From Qaidamihabitans albus (GTDB lineage Bacteria > Actinomycetota > Actinomycetes > Mycobacteriales > Pseudonocardiaceae): a stretch of 64,000 bases of DNA. The notes beneath the pieces are model-generated. The model saw nothing but the letters and a program-made list of their open reading frames with translations. It was not told the DNA's origin and searched no databases. Every line of letters starts with the position of its first letter. Within the stretch, counting starts at the first letter, position 1. This document shows positions 50,942 through 61,118 of the stretch, piece by piece. Location of the stretch: the NCBI RefSeq assembly GCF_016464705.1, contig NZ_JAEHOB010000009.1:62001-126000 (forward strand), given 5' to 3'. A program made the position numbers and the translations under genes.

Positions 50942-51957
50942 GGCCAGGACGATACCGACCGGTCGGTTGCCCCGCCCCCGAGGAAGCGGCGCGGGTTCGC
51001 CACGAGCATCTGCTCGAGGTGCGCCTCCGCCACGCCGCGTTCCCGCAGGGCGGGCAGCACGTCCCTGGTGATGTGCAGATAGTGCCAGTTGGGCAGGATC
51101 CGGGGCAGCTCCGCCCGCGGGAACCAGTCGATGTAGCACGACGCGTCGTGCGAGAGCACCAGGTGCCCGGCGTAACCCCGTGCGCACAGCTCGGCGACGG
51201 TGTCCACCCGCTTCTCGAACGGCAGGATCGTGTCGACGCCGAAGCGGTCCATCCCGAGCAGGGAGCCGCGGTCGGCGAGCTCGATCAGGTAGCCGAGGTC
51301 GGTGGTGTCGCCGCAGTGGCCGATGAGCACCCGGGACAGCTCGACACCCTCCTCTTCGAACACGTTCTGCTGTGCGAGGCCCTGCATGCTGGTGGCGTGC
51401 GTGTGCGTCATGATCGGTGTTCCGGTGGCCCGGTGTGCCGCGGCGACGGCCCGCAGCACCCGGCCCACCCCGCGCGTGATGCCGGGGGTGTCGGTGGCGC
51501 ACTTGAGCACGCCCGCCTTCACCCCGGTGCCCGCGATGCCTTCGGTGATGTCGCCGACGAACAGGCCGACCAGCGGATCGGCACCGCCGAGCAGCGTGCC
51601 GGGGCCGCGGTAGTGCAGGTAGTGCGGCACATCCCGGTAGGTGTAGAGCCCGGTGGCGACGACGATGTTCAGCTCCACCTCGGCCGCCACCCGCTGGATG
51701 CGCGGGATGTCGCGGCCGAGCCCGATCACGGTGGGGTCGACGATCGTGTCGATCCCCGCCGCGGCCAGCTCCCGCAGCCGCTCGATCGCGGCAGGCACCT
51801 GCTCGTCCTCGCGGAATCCCTCGTGCTCGGGATAGTTGGTCAGGAACTCCGGGCTCAGCACGAAGACGTGCTCGTGCATCAGCACGCGGCCCAGCTCGGC
51901 AGCGTCGCGCCGTCCGCGGACGGTCTGCACCGTCCCCGCCGTCTCGGTCACAGCCAC
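50938..51957 (-). CDS. Phosphotriesterase-family hydrolase, possible lactonase
   Basis: A 339-residue (beta/alpha)8 metal hydrolase. Two zinc ligands are H28 and H30 (LMHEHVF); the bridging lysine is in VLKCATD, then THTHATSMQG, IGHCGDTTD and the last ligand D in LSHDASCYID. Many family members are lactonases rather than phosphotriesterases. Its operon contains two dehydrogenases and the TetR that likely also controls the hydroxyacyl kinase operon, so opening a lactone to a hydroxy acid is an attractive role. GGAGG precedes the GTG at 51957. Confidence 0.8.
   Translation of the reverse strand: MAVTETAGTVQTVRGRRDAAELGRVLMHEHVFVLSPEFLTNYPEHEGFREDEQVPAAIERLRELAAAGIDTIVDPTVIGLGRDIPRIQRVAAEVELNIVVATGLYTYRDVPHYLHYRGPGTLLGGADPLVGLFVGDITEGIAGTGVKAGVLKCATDTPGITRGVGRVLRAVAAAHRATGTPIMTHTHATSMQGLAQQNVFEEEGVELSRVLIGHCGDTTDLGYLIELADRGSLLGMDRFGVDTILPFEKRVDTVAELCARGYAGHLVLSHDASCYIDWFPRAELPRILPNWHYLHITRDVLPALRERGVAEAHLEQMLVANPRRFLGGGATDRSVSSWP
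50953..50968. promoter_or_regulatory. Operator B2, TACCGACCGGTCGGTT
   Basis: A near-perfect copy of operator B1 (one base off symmetry). It lies inside the last codons (ATDRSV) of the phosphotriesterase-like gene and 12 bases upstream of the tetR start, so it could control a promoter for tetR internal to the operon. Confidence 0.6.
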
Positions 51958-51973
51958 GGCCGTCCTCCGCTCG

Positions 51974-52759
51974 TCAGTCGCCGAGCACGCTCTCCACCTT
52001 CCGCTGGAGCTTGTTCATCCCGCCGAGCCAGCGGTCGGTCTGCGTGGCGCGGTTCCCGTAGTACTCCGCGACCTCGGGGTGCGGCAGGATGAGGAAACGC
52101 CCGTCCCGCAGCGCCTCGAGCACGGTGTCGGCCACCTCCTCCGGCTCGATCGCCGAGCGGCCCATGATCAGCTGGCCGCCCTGGCCGCTGTCGGCGAGCA
52201 TCTTGGTCCGCACGCCCTGCGGGCACACGGCCTGCACGGTGACGCCGCGATGCCGGTAGGTCGCGGAGAGCCACTCGGCGAACGCGAGCGCGCCGTGCTT
52301 GGTGACCGAGTACGGCGCCGAGCCCAGGCTGGTGAGCAGGCCAGCCGCGGAGACCGTCGCGAGGAAGTGCCCGCTGCCGCGCTCGAGCCACTCCGGGAGC
52401 AGCTCGCGCGCCGCGCGCACGTGCGCCATCACGTTGACCTCCCAGGCGTTCGCCCAGTCCTCGTCGGGCGCCTCCGGCCCACCGCGGGTGGCGACGCCGG
52501 CGTTGGCGCAGAACAGGTCGATCGCGCCGAGCACCTCCCGGGAGCGCGCGACGAGCCGGCGCACCCCGTCCTCGCCCGCGGCGTCCCCGGCCACCGCGAC
52601 GCCGCCGACCTCCTCGGCGACGGCGGCGGCCGCCGTCCCGTCGAGGTCGGCGACCACGATCCTGGCGCCCTCCGCCGCGAACCGGCGGGCCAGCGCGGCA
52701 CCGATGCCCGCGCCACCGCCAGTGATCACCACGCCCGCGCCGGAGAGTTCGATGCTCAC
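51974..52759 (-). CDS. Short-chain dehydrogenase (SDR)
   Basis: A 261-residue SDR: ITGGGAGIGAALARRFAAEG (cofactor), CANAG, and the catalytic Tyr-x-x-x-Lys in YSVTKHG. A C-terminal extension (about 225-261) with GGMNKLQRKVESVLGD is typical of a hydroxysteroid-type sub-group. The GTG at 52759 overlaps the preceding gene (GTGA). It is in the same operon as a second SDR and the hydrolase. Confidence 0.82.
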   Translation of the reverse strand: MSIELSGAGVVITGGGAGIGAALARRFAAEGARIVVADLDGTAAAAVAEEVGGVAVAGDAAGEDGVRRLVARSREVLGAIDLFCANAGVATRGGPEAPDEDWANAWEVNVMAHVRAARELLPEWLERGSGHFLATVSAAGLLTSLGSAPYSVTKHGALAFAEWLSATYRHRGVTVQAVCPQGVRTKMLADSGQGGQLIMGRSAIEPEEVADTVLEALRDGRFLILPHPEVAEYYGNRATQTDRWLGGMNKLQRKVESVLGD

Positions 52760-53508
52760 AGGCCGCCCCCCAGGGTCACGCCGCCGTCGACGACCAGGGT
52801 CTGCCCGGTGATCCAGCCGGCCTGCTCGGACAGCAGGAACGTGACGGCACCGGCGATGTCGGCGGGCACGCCGAGGCGCTTCATGGGGTACGCCGAGGCG
52901 ACCTCCTCCTCACGGTCCTCGTAGAGCGCGGTCGCGAACTTGGTCTTTACCACGGCGGGCGCGACGGCGTTGACCCGGATGCCGGGCGCGAGCTCCTCGG
53001 CGACCTCCTTGGTCAGCCGGATCAGGGCCGCCTTGCTGACGCCGTACATGCCGATGCCCGGCGAGGTCCGCAGCCCGGCGATGGAGGCCACGTTGACGAC
53101 GGCACCGCCGTGCTCCCCCATCCACGCGTCACGTGCCTTGCGTGTCCAGGCCAGTGGCGCGAGCACGTTGACGGCGAGGATCTTGGCCGCCGCGTCGGTG
53201 TCCACGTCGAGCACGGGGCCGTAGACCGGGTTGATCCCGGTGTTGTTGACGAGCAGGTCGACGCTGCCGAACGCCTCGATGGTCCGCGCGATGGCGTCCT
53301 GCTGGTGGGCGTCGTCGTCGGCCTTGCCGGGCACGCCGAGCGCGACCGAGGCGCCACCGAGCTCCTCCACCGCCTCGGCCAGCGGCTCGGGCTTGCGTGC
53401 GGTGATGCACACCTTCGCGCCGCGTTCCACCAGGTCCTTGGCGATGCCGAGACCGATACCCCTGCTCGCGCCCGTCACAATGGCGACACGATCCTTGAAA
53501 GAGTTCAC
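52756..53508 (-). CDS. SDR-family oxidoreductase, first gene of its operon
   Basis: A 250-residue SDR with VTGASRGIGLGIAKDLVERG, NNTGINP, serine in VNVASIAG and YGVSKAA as the catalytic Tyr/Lys; the ending QTLVVDGGVTLGG is usual. The GTG at 53508 follows GGAG at ten bases. The promoter region it shares with the divergent tetR gene contains operator A2, so both are probably under that regulator. Acts on a hydroxyacyl or alcohol substrate, not predictable. Confidence 0.82.
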   Translation of the reverse strand: MNSFKDRVAIVTGASRGIGLGIAKDLVERGAKVCITARKPEPLAEAVEELGGASVALGVPGKADDDAHQQDAIARTIEAFGSVDLLVNNTGINPVYGPVLDVDTDAAAKILAVNVLAPLAWTRKARDAWMGEHGGAVVNVASIAGLRTSPGIGMYGVSKAALIRLTKEVAEELAPGIRVNAVAPAVVKTKFATALYEDREEEVASAYPMKRLGVPADIAGAVTFLLSEQAGWITGQTLVVDGGVTLGGGL

Positions 53509-53552
53509 TGCTGCCGATCTCCAATCCGTACCGCGCGCTTCCCACCACACAC

Positions 53553-53566
53553 TAAGCGCTCGCTTA
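53553..53566. promoter_or_regulatory. Operator A2, TAAGCGCTCGCTTA
   Basis: A perfect palindrome in the 68-base gap between the SDR and tetR genes, ten bases before the tetR start. This is the standard position for an autoregulatory operator and gives the best clue that TetR 1 binds TAAGCGNNCGCTTA. Confidence 0.68.
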
Positions 53567-53576
53567 CAATCTTCCC

Positions 53577-54191
53577 ATGACGATGTCGCTGACGACCGAG
53601 CTGTGGCCGGATGTGCAGCCGGAGGCGGCCCGCCGGCTGATGCTGGCCGGGGTCGAGTCCTTCGCCCGGCGCGGCTACCACGCCACCACCACCCGCGACA
53701 TCGCGGGCAGTGCGGGGATGAGCCCGGCCGCCCTGTACGTCCACTTCCCTTCGAAGGCGGCACTGCTGTTCGCGATCAGCCGCAGCGGGCACGAGCAGGC
53801 GCTCGCGCTGGTGGAGAACGCCGCCGCCGACGCCGACACACCGTCCGCAGCCCTGCGCGCGATCGTGGAGCGCTTCGTCGCCTGGCACGCCCGCAGGCAC
53901 ACGGTGGCCAGAGTGGTGCAGTACGAGCTCGGCGCACTGCCCGAGAAGGAGTACGAGGTGGTCGCGGGCCTGCGCAGGCGCATCGAGGACATCGTGCGCG
54001 AGCTCGTCGTCGCCGGTGTCGAGTCGGGCGACTTCCGCACGGCGGACGCCAAGACGGCCGCCCGTGCCGTGCTCTCCCTCGGCATCGACGTCGCGCGCTG
54101 GTACACCGACCGGGCGTCGATGACGCCGGACGAGCTCGGCAAGGAGTACGGCGAGCTGGCCCTGCGGATGCTCGGCGGCACACCCGGTTGA
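53577..54191 (+). CDS. TetR-family regulator 1
   Basis: A 204-residue regulator. The helix-turn-helix lies at about 20-65 (FARRGYHATTTRDIAGSAG, then MSPAALYVHFPSKAALLFAI). The ligand domain has the pattern of actinobacterial FadR/KstR-like TetRs. It is divergent from the SDR operon with operator A2 between, and the same operator type lies before fabG-maoC (A1) and downstream of the gene itself (A3). It probably represses these until an acyl-CoA or acid binds. Confidence 0.83.
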   Translation: MTMSLTTELWPDVQPEAARRLMLAGVESFARRGYHATTTRDIAGSAGMSPAALYVHFPSKAALLFAISRSGHEQALALVENAAADADTPSAALRAIVERFVAWHARRHTVARVVQYELGALPEKEYEVVAGLRRRIEDIVRELVVAGVESGDFRTADAKTAARAVLSLGIDVARWYTDRASMTPDELGKEYGELALRMLGGTPG

Positions 54192-54238
54192 TCGCGGCGC
54201 ACACTCACCTCCAGACGACTCCCGGCGCGGCGACATAC

Positions 54239-54252
54239 TAAGCGGTCGCTCA
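54239..54252. promoter_or_regulatory. Operator A3, TAAGCGGTCGCTCA
   Basis: A copy of the A-type palindrome with one mismatch, 71 bases before the deaminase gene. It may extend the TetR 1 regulon to that gene, though the imperfect half makes this weaker than the other two sites. Confidence 0.5.
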
Positions 54253-54322
54253 CGCAGGCGCCACCCCGCCGCGCCGGGAGCGGCTTGTTGCCCGCGCGGC
54301 GGAGTCGGCCGAGAGTGAGCGG

Positions 54323-54787
54323 ATGGACGACACAGACACCACCCGCATGCTGGCCACGGCGCTGGAGCAGGCGCGGACCGGTCGGGCCGAGGGCGGCGTC
54401 CCGGTCGGAGCCGCGCTGTTCGGCCCGGGCGGCGAGCTGCTGGGCCGGGGCCGAAACCGGCGGGTCCAGGACGGCGACCCGGCCATGCACGCGGAGACCG
54501 CGGCATTCCGTGCCGCCGGACGGCGGCCGCACTACCGGGACACCGTGATGGTGACGACGTTGTCGCCGTGCTGGTACTGCAGCGGGCTGGTACGCCAGTT
54601 CGGCATCGGCCACGTGGTGATCGGCGAGGCGCGGACATTCTCCGGCGGGCACGACTGGCTCGCCGAGCACGGCGTGCGGATCACCCTGCTCGACGATCCC
54701 GAGTGCGCCGAGCTGATGGCCGGGTTCATCGCCGAACGGCCCGAGCTGTGGTTCGAGGACATCGGCGCCGACACTCACCTCTCGTGA
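54323..54787 (+). CDS. Cytidine/cytosine-deaminase-family protein
   Basis: A 154-residue zinc deaminase. Zinc ligands H56 and E58 lie in MHAETAA, and C83 and C86 in PCWYC; the pattern HAE...PCxxC with YRDTVMVTTLSPCWYC is like yeast-type cytosine deaminase and tRNA-adenosine deaminase relatives. It removes an amino group from a base or nucleoside. The ATG at 54323 has a GAGCGGATG context and weak ribosome site. Its stop TGA is part of the repeat at 54775-54831. Confidence 0.82.
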   Translation: MDDTDTTRMLATALEQARTGRAEGGVPVGAALFGPGGELLGRGRNRRVQDGDPAMHAETAAFRAAGRRPHYRDTVMVTTLSPCWYCSGLVRQFGIGHVVIGEARTFSGGHDWLAEHGVRITLLDDPECAELMAGFIAERPELWFEDIGADTHLS

Positions 54788-54831
54788 GTGCGCACGCGAG
54801 CCAGAACACGGTTCCTCACTCACGACCGGTG
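54775..54831. repeat. Repeat family copy 3 (57 bp), left end of the rph region
   Basis: TCACCTCTCGTGAGTGCGCA begins a 57-base element that recurs, in the same orientation, at 59425-59481 with 52 of 57 bases identical. The arm CTCGTGAGTG at 54781 pairs partly with CACTCACGA downstream, so it can act as a terminator of the deaminase gene, whose stop codon it includes. Confidence 0.72.
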
Positions 54832-54893
54832 ATCAAGGCGCCGGCGCTCGCGCGGCCTGGCGAGGGGATTGTCCATCCACAGCGGACAAAACA

Positions 54894-54925
54894 AATGGCA
54901 AGGAGTTTGCGTACTCCCTGCCATT
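54894..54925. promoter_or_regulatory. 12-bp hairpin overlapping the rph promoter region
   Basis: AATGGCAAGGAGT (54894-54906) and ACTCCCTGCCATT (54913-54925) form a stem with one A-C mismatch around TTGCGT (54907-54912). TTGCGT would also make a -35 element, with TGTATA or TATAGC (54931-54938) as the -10. It could be an operator or a transcribed attenuator. There is no T-run, so it is not an obvious terminator. Confidence 0.5.
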
Positions 54926-54945
54926 CTCAATGTATAGCACGACAG

Positions 54946-54964
54946 GGGGCTTGCGGCAAGACCC
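54946..54964 (+). promoter_or_regulatory. Rifamycin-associated element (RAE)
   Basis: GGGGCTTGCGGCAAGACCC matches the 19-base RAE consensus GGGGCTTGCGGCAAGGCCC at all but one position, as I recall it. RAEs occur upstream of rifamycin-inactivation and -protection genes in actinomycetes and are needed for rifamycin induction. It lies eight bases after the -10-like TATAGC and 56 before the rph start, so it is in the 5' leader or around the start site. Confidence 0.85.
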
Positions 54965-55016
54965 GCGTCGTGCCGCAGAATCCTCCGGTCGAAACCAGAA
55001 ACGACGCGGGGGGTAG

Positions 55017-57653
<2,637 letters not shown>

Positions 57654-57836
57654 ACGTTCGGCCACGGACTCCTGGATGCCACCGGACAACCGGATTCCGG
57701 TCGCAACCCGTGAGGACGGCTGGCAGCTGCTTGCCCGGAATGGCAAGGTTCGACCAACTGGACCCGGGCGCGATGATTTCTGCAGCCGTCTCCGGTCAGC
57801 ACGTCAGAGCCGATCCATCCGAGCCCGGGAGGAACC

Positions 57837-58535
57837 GTGACCGAGAAGACCGCCAGCGCCCTGCCCACAGTCGTCGACCTGCAGACCTGGCAGGCCGCGC
57901 TCGACGATCTGCGTATGCGGGAGAAGGCCGCCACCCGTGAACTCGACGCCATCGCCGCACAACGCCGCAGACTGCCGATGGTCGAGCTCCCGGACTACAC
58001 GCTGATCGGTCCGGACGGCCCCATCCGACTGGTCGACGTATTCGGCGGGCGCTCCCAACTCATCGTCTACAACCACATGTGGTCCGACGGCGCGGAGTGG
58101 CAGTGCGGCGGCTGTACAGGGCTGACGTCGCAGTACGTCCGGCTGGGCTTTCTCGACAACTACGATGCCCGCTTCGTCATCGTCACCAACGGGCCCATCG
58201 AAGAAGCGCTGGCTTACAAGACCAAAGTCGGCAACAAGATGGACTGGTACTCGTCGTCGGAGAGCTCGTTCGGCGCCGACGTAGGCGCGCCCCCCGGCGC
58301 GGGCTTCGCGGTGAACGTGTTCCTCCGCGACGGCGACAAGGTCTACCGCACCTGGCACACCGACGGCCGCGGCACCGAACAGCTCAGCTACACCTTCGCG
58401 TTGATCGACATCCTGCCGTGGGGCCGCCAGGAGGAATGGCAGGATTCACCCGATGGCTGGCCGAAGTCGCCCACCTACTCCAAGTGGCTCGACTCCCCCG
58501 ATGTCGCACGGCTCTACGGCCCGAACGGAGGCTGA
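57837..58535 (+). CDS. DUF899 thioredoxin-like protein
   Basis: A 232-residue DUF899 protein, a thioredoxin-fold family with unknown substrate. The N-terminal half begins VVDLQTWQAALDDLRMREKA and leads to LPMVELPDYTLIGPDGPIRL, the strand before the thiol region. The segment MWSDGAEWQCGGCTGLTSQY carries a C-x-x-C pair (CGGC). YTFALIDILPWGRQEEWQDSP is near the end. GGGAGGAACC precedes the GTG at 57837. The next gene begins one base after the stop, so the two form an operon; rph ends 183 bases upstream. Confidence 0.82.
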   Translation: MTEKTASALPTVVDLQTWQAALDDLRMREKAATRELDAIAAQRRRLPMVELPDYTLIGPDGPIRLVDVFGGRSQLIVYNHMWSDGAEWQCGGCTGLTSQYVRLGFLDNYDARFVIVTNGPIEEALAYKTKVGNKMDWYSSSESSFGADVGAPPGAGFAVNVFLRDGDKVYRTWHTDGRGTEQLSYTFALIDILPWGRQEEWQDSPDGWPKSPTYSKWLDSPDVARLYGPNGG

Positions 58536-58536
58536 C

Positions 58537-59385
58537 GTGACGGCAACGAAGCCTTCGCGCCATGGCCACCTGCCGATCAACGGTCTGAGCCTCTATCACG
58601 AAGTGTATGGCGAGCTCGGCAAGTCGAGAACGTCTCCGTTGCTGCTCATCCCTGGCGCTTTCATGGCGACCGACTCGATGAGGTCGTGGGTGTCCGCCTT
58701 CGCGGGCACGCGCGCCGTGATCGTCTTCGATCAGCAAGGGCACGGCCGCACCCCGGATACCTCGCGCAGGATGTCTTACGAGCAGTTCGCCGACGACGCC
58801 GCGGCGTTGCTGCGCGCGTTGCAGGTCGAGCGCGCGGATGTGATGGGTTACTCCCAAGGCGGTGGGGTCGCGCTGCAGCTCGCGCTCCGTCACCCGGCGC
58901 TTGTCGGCAAGCTGGTCTCGCTGTCCGCCACCTACCGCCAGGACGGCTGGTACCCGTCGGCGCTGGAGGGCATCGCGGGTCTCAGCGCCACAGCGTTTGC
59001 CGGTACGCCCGTCGAGAAGGCGTTCAAGGAGCACACGCCGGACGCCACGGCGTTCGACGCCTACCTCGAAAAGATGAAGGTCCTGGGCATCGACGACCAG
59101 AACATCAGTGACGCGCAGATGCGTTCGATCTCCGCGAGGACGATGGTCATCGTCGGTGACGCGGATGCCGTGAAACCGGAGCATGCGCTGGCGATGTTCA
59201 GGCTACGCGGTGGTGGCGGCGAGGAAGCGGCAGCGTCGGGGATGCTGCAGAAGGTTCCGGCCGCGCGCTTGGTGATTCTGCCGGCGACGTCGCACCTTGG
59301 CATCTCGGGGGAGTCAGCGGTACTGGTGCCGATGGTGAGTGCGTTCCTCGATGACGTGCCACCGGTGATGCCGGATCTCTTCTAG
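58537..59385 (+). CDS. Alpha/beta hydrolase
   Basis: A 282-residue alpha/beta-hydrolase. The nucleophile serine is in GYSQGGG (about 110), the acid in VGDADAV (about 205), the histidine in TSHLGISG (about 250); FDQQGHGRT and LLLIPGAFM make the oxyanion region. Enzymes with this pattern include haloperoxidase-like and ester or lactone hydrolases. The GTG at 58537 follows CGGAGG. It is co-transcribed with the DUF899 gene; both lie between the two repeats that flank rph. Confidence 0.82.
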   Translation: MTATKPSRHGHLPINGLSLYHEVYGELGKSRTSPLLLIPGAFMATDSMRSWVSAFAGTRAVIVFDQQGHGRTPDTSRRMSYEQFADDAAALLRALQVERADVMGYSQGGGVALQLALRHPALVGKLVSLSATYRQDGWYPSALEGIAGLSATAFAGTPVEKAFKEHTPDATAFDAYLEKMKVLGIDDQNISDAQMRSISARTMVIVGDADAVKPEHALAMFRLRGGGGEEAAASGMLQKVPAARLVILPATSHLGISGESAVLVPMVSAFLDDVPPVMPDLF

Positions 59386-59424
59386 AGCCTGTCCTTGATC
59401 CCACGGAGGCGCGGCGTTGCCTGG

Positions 59425-59481
59425 TCACCTCTCGTGAGTGCGCACGCGAGTTAGAACACTGTTACGCACTCACGACCGGTG
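59425..59481. repeat. Repeat family copy 4 (57 bp), right end of the rph region
   Basis: A direct repeat of 54775-54831 with 52 of 57 bases the same. TCGTGAGTGCG (59432-59442) pairs with CGCACTCACGA (59465-59475). It follows the hydrolase stop by 40 bases and can serve as a terminator. Bases 59482-59617 between this repeat and the next hairpin show no gene. Confidence 0.72.
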
Positions 59482-59617
59482 GACTGCGGAAACAGCGCGC
59501 CCTGGTCCGTTCCAGCAGGTTCGAAGACAGCCTCTTAGGCTTCGCCCGCCGCACGGCGGAGCGAGATCGCCCCTGCCGCTTCGGCAATAGAACCCGGTTG
59601 CCACTCACGAGCCGCCT

Positions 59618-59648
59618 GGGTGTCCTGACCTGAGCGGTCAGGACACCC
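59618..59648. terminator. 13-bp hairpin at the tetR 3' end
   Basis: GGGTGTCCTGACC (59618-59630) is exactly inverted at 59636-59648 around TGAGC. It touches the stop codon of the minus-strand tetR gene and is also positioned to stop transcripts coming from the hydrolase side, so it is likely a terminator in both directions. Confidence 0.7.
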
Positions 59649-60262
59649 TAGGCGGACCTCGGTGCCGCGCCACGGGTCGCCACGGTCGGTTCGAGGATCT
59701 TCGCCCACTGCCGGGCGATCTGGCGCCGCCGCTTGGTGTCGTCGGTCAGCAGGTTGGCCAGCCCGAGCCCGCGGGCGAGGTCGAGAGTGGCCTGGACCGT
59801 CTCCCGCACGCCCGGCCGGGACTCGTCCGCGCCCAGCAGTTCGACGGCCACCCGGTGCGCTTCCCGGCCGACCCTGGCCTCCAGCGGCACGAGCGCGGCG
59901 CGCAGCTTCTCGTCGGTCGACGCGGCGACCCACAGGTGCAGCGCGGCGCGGAACATCCGCCCGGTGTAGAGGTCGAGCAGCATGTCGGCGACCGGCCCGG
60001 CCCGCGAGGGGCCCTCCGGCAGCGCGGCAGCTCGCTTGCGCAGCTCGACGATCTGCTCCTCGCCGACGAACTCCACGGCGGCCGCGACCAGGTCCTCCCG
60101 CGTCGGGAAGTGGTGCTGCGCGGCACCCCGCGAGACACCGGCCCGCTCGGCGATCACCGCGACCGTGGTGCCGTTCCAGCCACGCTCGCCGAGGCACTCG
60201 ACGGCGGCGTCCACCAGCCGCCGCCGGGTGGTCCTGCTGCGCTCCTGCTGTGGTTGCCGCAT
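59648..60262 (-). CDS. TetR-family regulator 3
   Basis: A 204-residue regulator with a helix-turn-helix at about 15-58 (AAVECLGERGWNGTTVAVIA, then AGVSRGAAQHHFPTREDLVA). It ends the operon biotin carboxylase - acyl-CoA dehydrogenase - SDR - tetR, three bases after the SDR stop, so it most likely controls that operon. Its ligand is probably an acyl-CoA of the pathway. The start is ATG at 60262; the upstream frame belongs to the SDR gene. Confidence 0.82.
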   Translation of the reverse strand: MRQPQQERSRTTRRRLVDAAVECLGERGWNGTTVAVIAERAGVSRGAAQHHFPTREDLVAAAVEFVGEEQIVELRKRAAALPEGPSRAGPVADMLLDLYTGRMFRAALHLWVAASTDEKLRAALVPLEARVGREAHRVAVELLGADESRPGVRETVQATLDLARGLGLANLLTDDTKRRRQIARQWAKILEPTVATRGAAPRSA

Positions 60263-60264
60263 CG

Positions 60265-61101
60265 TCAGGCCGGGTCGACCCAGAAGTCCAGCTGCAGGTC
60301 CTCTTCCCGCCCGCCGATCCGGTAGCCGGACAGGTCGGTGACGCCCGCGGCGGCCAGCACCTCGTCGTCGATGAAGAACCTGCCGGTGGCCTCCGTGCTC
60401 GGCTTGGTCAGGATCGCGTACGCCGCGTCCGCCATGATCTCCGGTGTCCGTGAGTGGCTCGCGAGCTGCTCGCCGACGACGTTGCGGATGGCGGCGGTGT
60501 CGATGGTGGTGCGCGGCCACAGCGAGTTCGCCGCGATGCCGTCGGCCCGCAGCTCCGCCGCGAGCCCCACCGTCACCAGGCTCATCGAGTACTTCGCGAT
60601 GCTGTACGCGAGATGACCCGCCTGGAACCACTTCTCCTCGAGCCGGATCGGCGGCGACAGCGTCAGCACGTGCGGGTTGCGCGCCTGCCGCAGATACGGG
60701 ATCGCGGTCCTGGACAGCAGGAACGAACCCCGTGCGTTGATGTCCTGCATCAGGTCGTAGCGCTTCATCGGGATCGACTCCGACGGGGTCAGATCGATCG
60801 CGCTCGCGTTGTTGACCACGATGTCCACGCCGCCGAACTGCTCGGCGGTCCGCGCCACGGCGGCCTCGACCGCCTCGTCGTCGCGGATGTCGCCGACGAT
60901 GGGCAGCGCCTTGCCACCGGCCTGCTCGATCGCCTTCGCGGCCGTGTAGATCGTGCCGGGCAGCTTCGGGTGCGGCTCGGCGGTCTTCGCGATCAGCGCG
61001 ACGTTCGCTCCGTCCCGGGCTGCGCGCACCGCGATCGCCTCGCCGATGCCGCGGCTGCCGCCGGACATGATCAGCGTCTTCCCCGCCAGCGTGCTCACCA
61101 T
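60265..61101 (-). CDS. SDR-family oxidoreductase (HSDL2-like)
   Basis: A 278-residue SDR with MSGGSRGIGEAIAVRAARDG (cofactor), NNAS and the Tyr-x-x-x-Lys in YSIAKYS. AKTAEPHPKLPGTIYTAAKA after the first strands and GRFFIDDEVLAAAGVTDLSG near the end are typical of the HSDL2-like group, thought to act in lipid or isoprenoid breakdown. The gene follows the acyl-CoA dehydrogenase by 17 bases with AAGGAG before the ATG. Confidence 0.82.
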   Translation of the reverse strand: MVSTLAGKTLIMSGGSRGIGEAIAVRAARDGANVALIAKTAEPHPKLPGTIYTAAKAIEQAGGKALPIVGDIRDDEAVEAAVARTAEQFGGVDIVVNNASAIDLTPSESIPMKRYDLMQDINARGSFLLSRTAIPYLRQARNPHVLTLSPPIRLEEKWFQAGHLAYSIAKYSMSLVTVGLAAELRADGIAANSLWPRTTIDTAAIRNVVGEQLASHSRTPEIMADAAYAILTKPSTEATGRFFIDDEVLAAAGVTDLSGYRIGGREEDLQLDFWVDPA

Positions 61102-61118
61102 CTGCTCCTTGTTACTTA

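Noticed and set aside
57689-57701. ACCGGATTCCGGT palindrome before the DUF899 gene
   Set aside because: Six-base halves made of common GC-rich words and no second copy linked to a regulator; could be chance.
59482-59617. Possible gene remnant between the repeat and the tetR hairpin
   Set aside because: Short frames with no recognisable motif; only small GC-rich inverted words.
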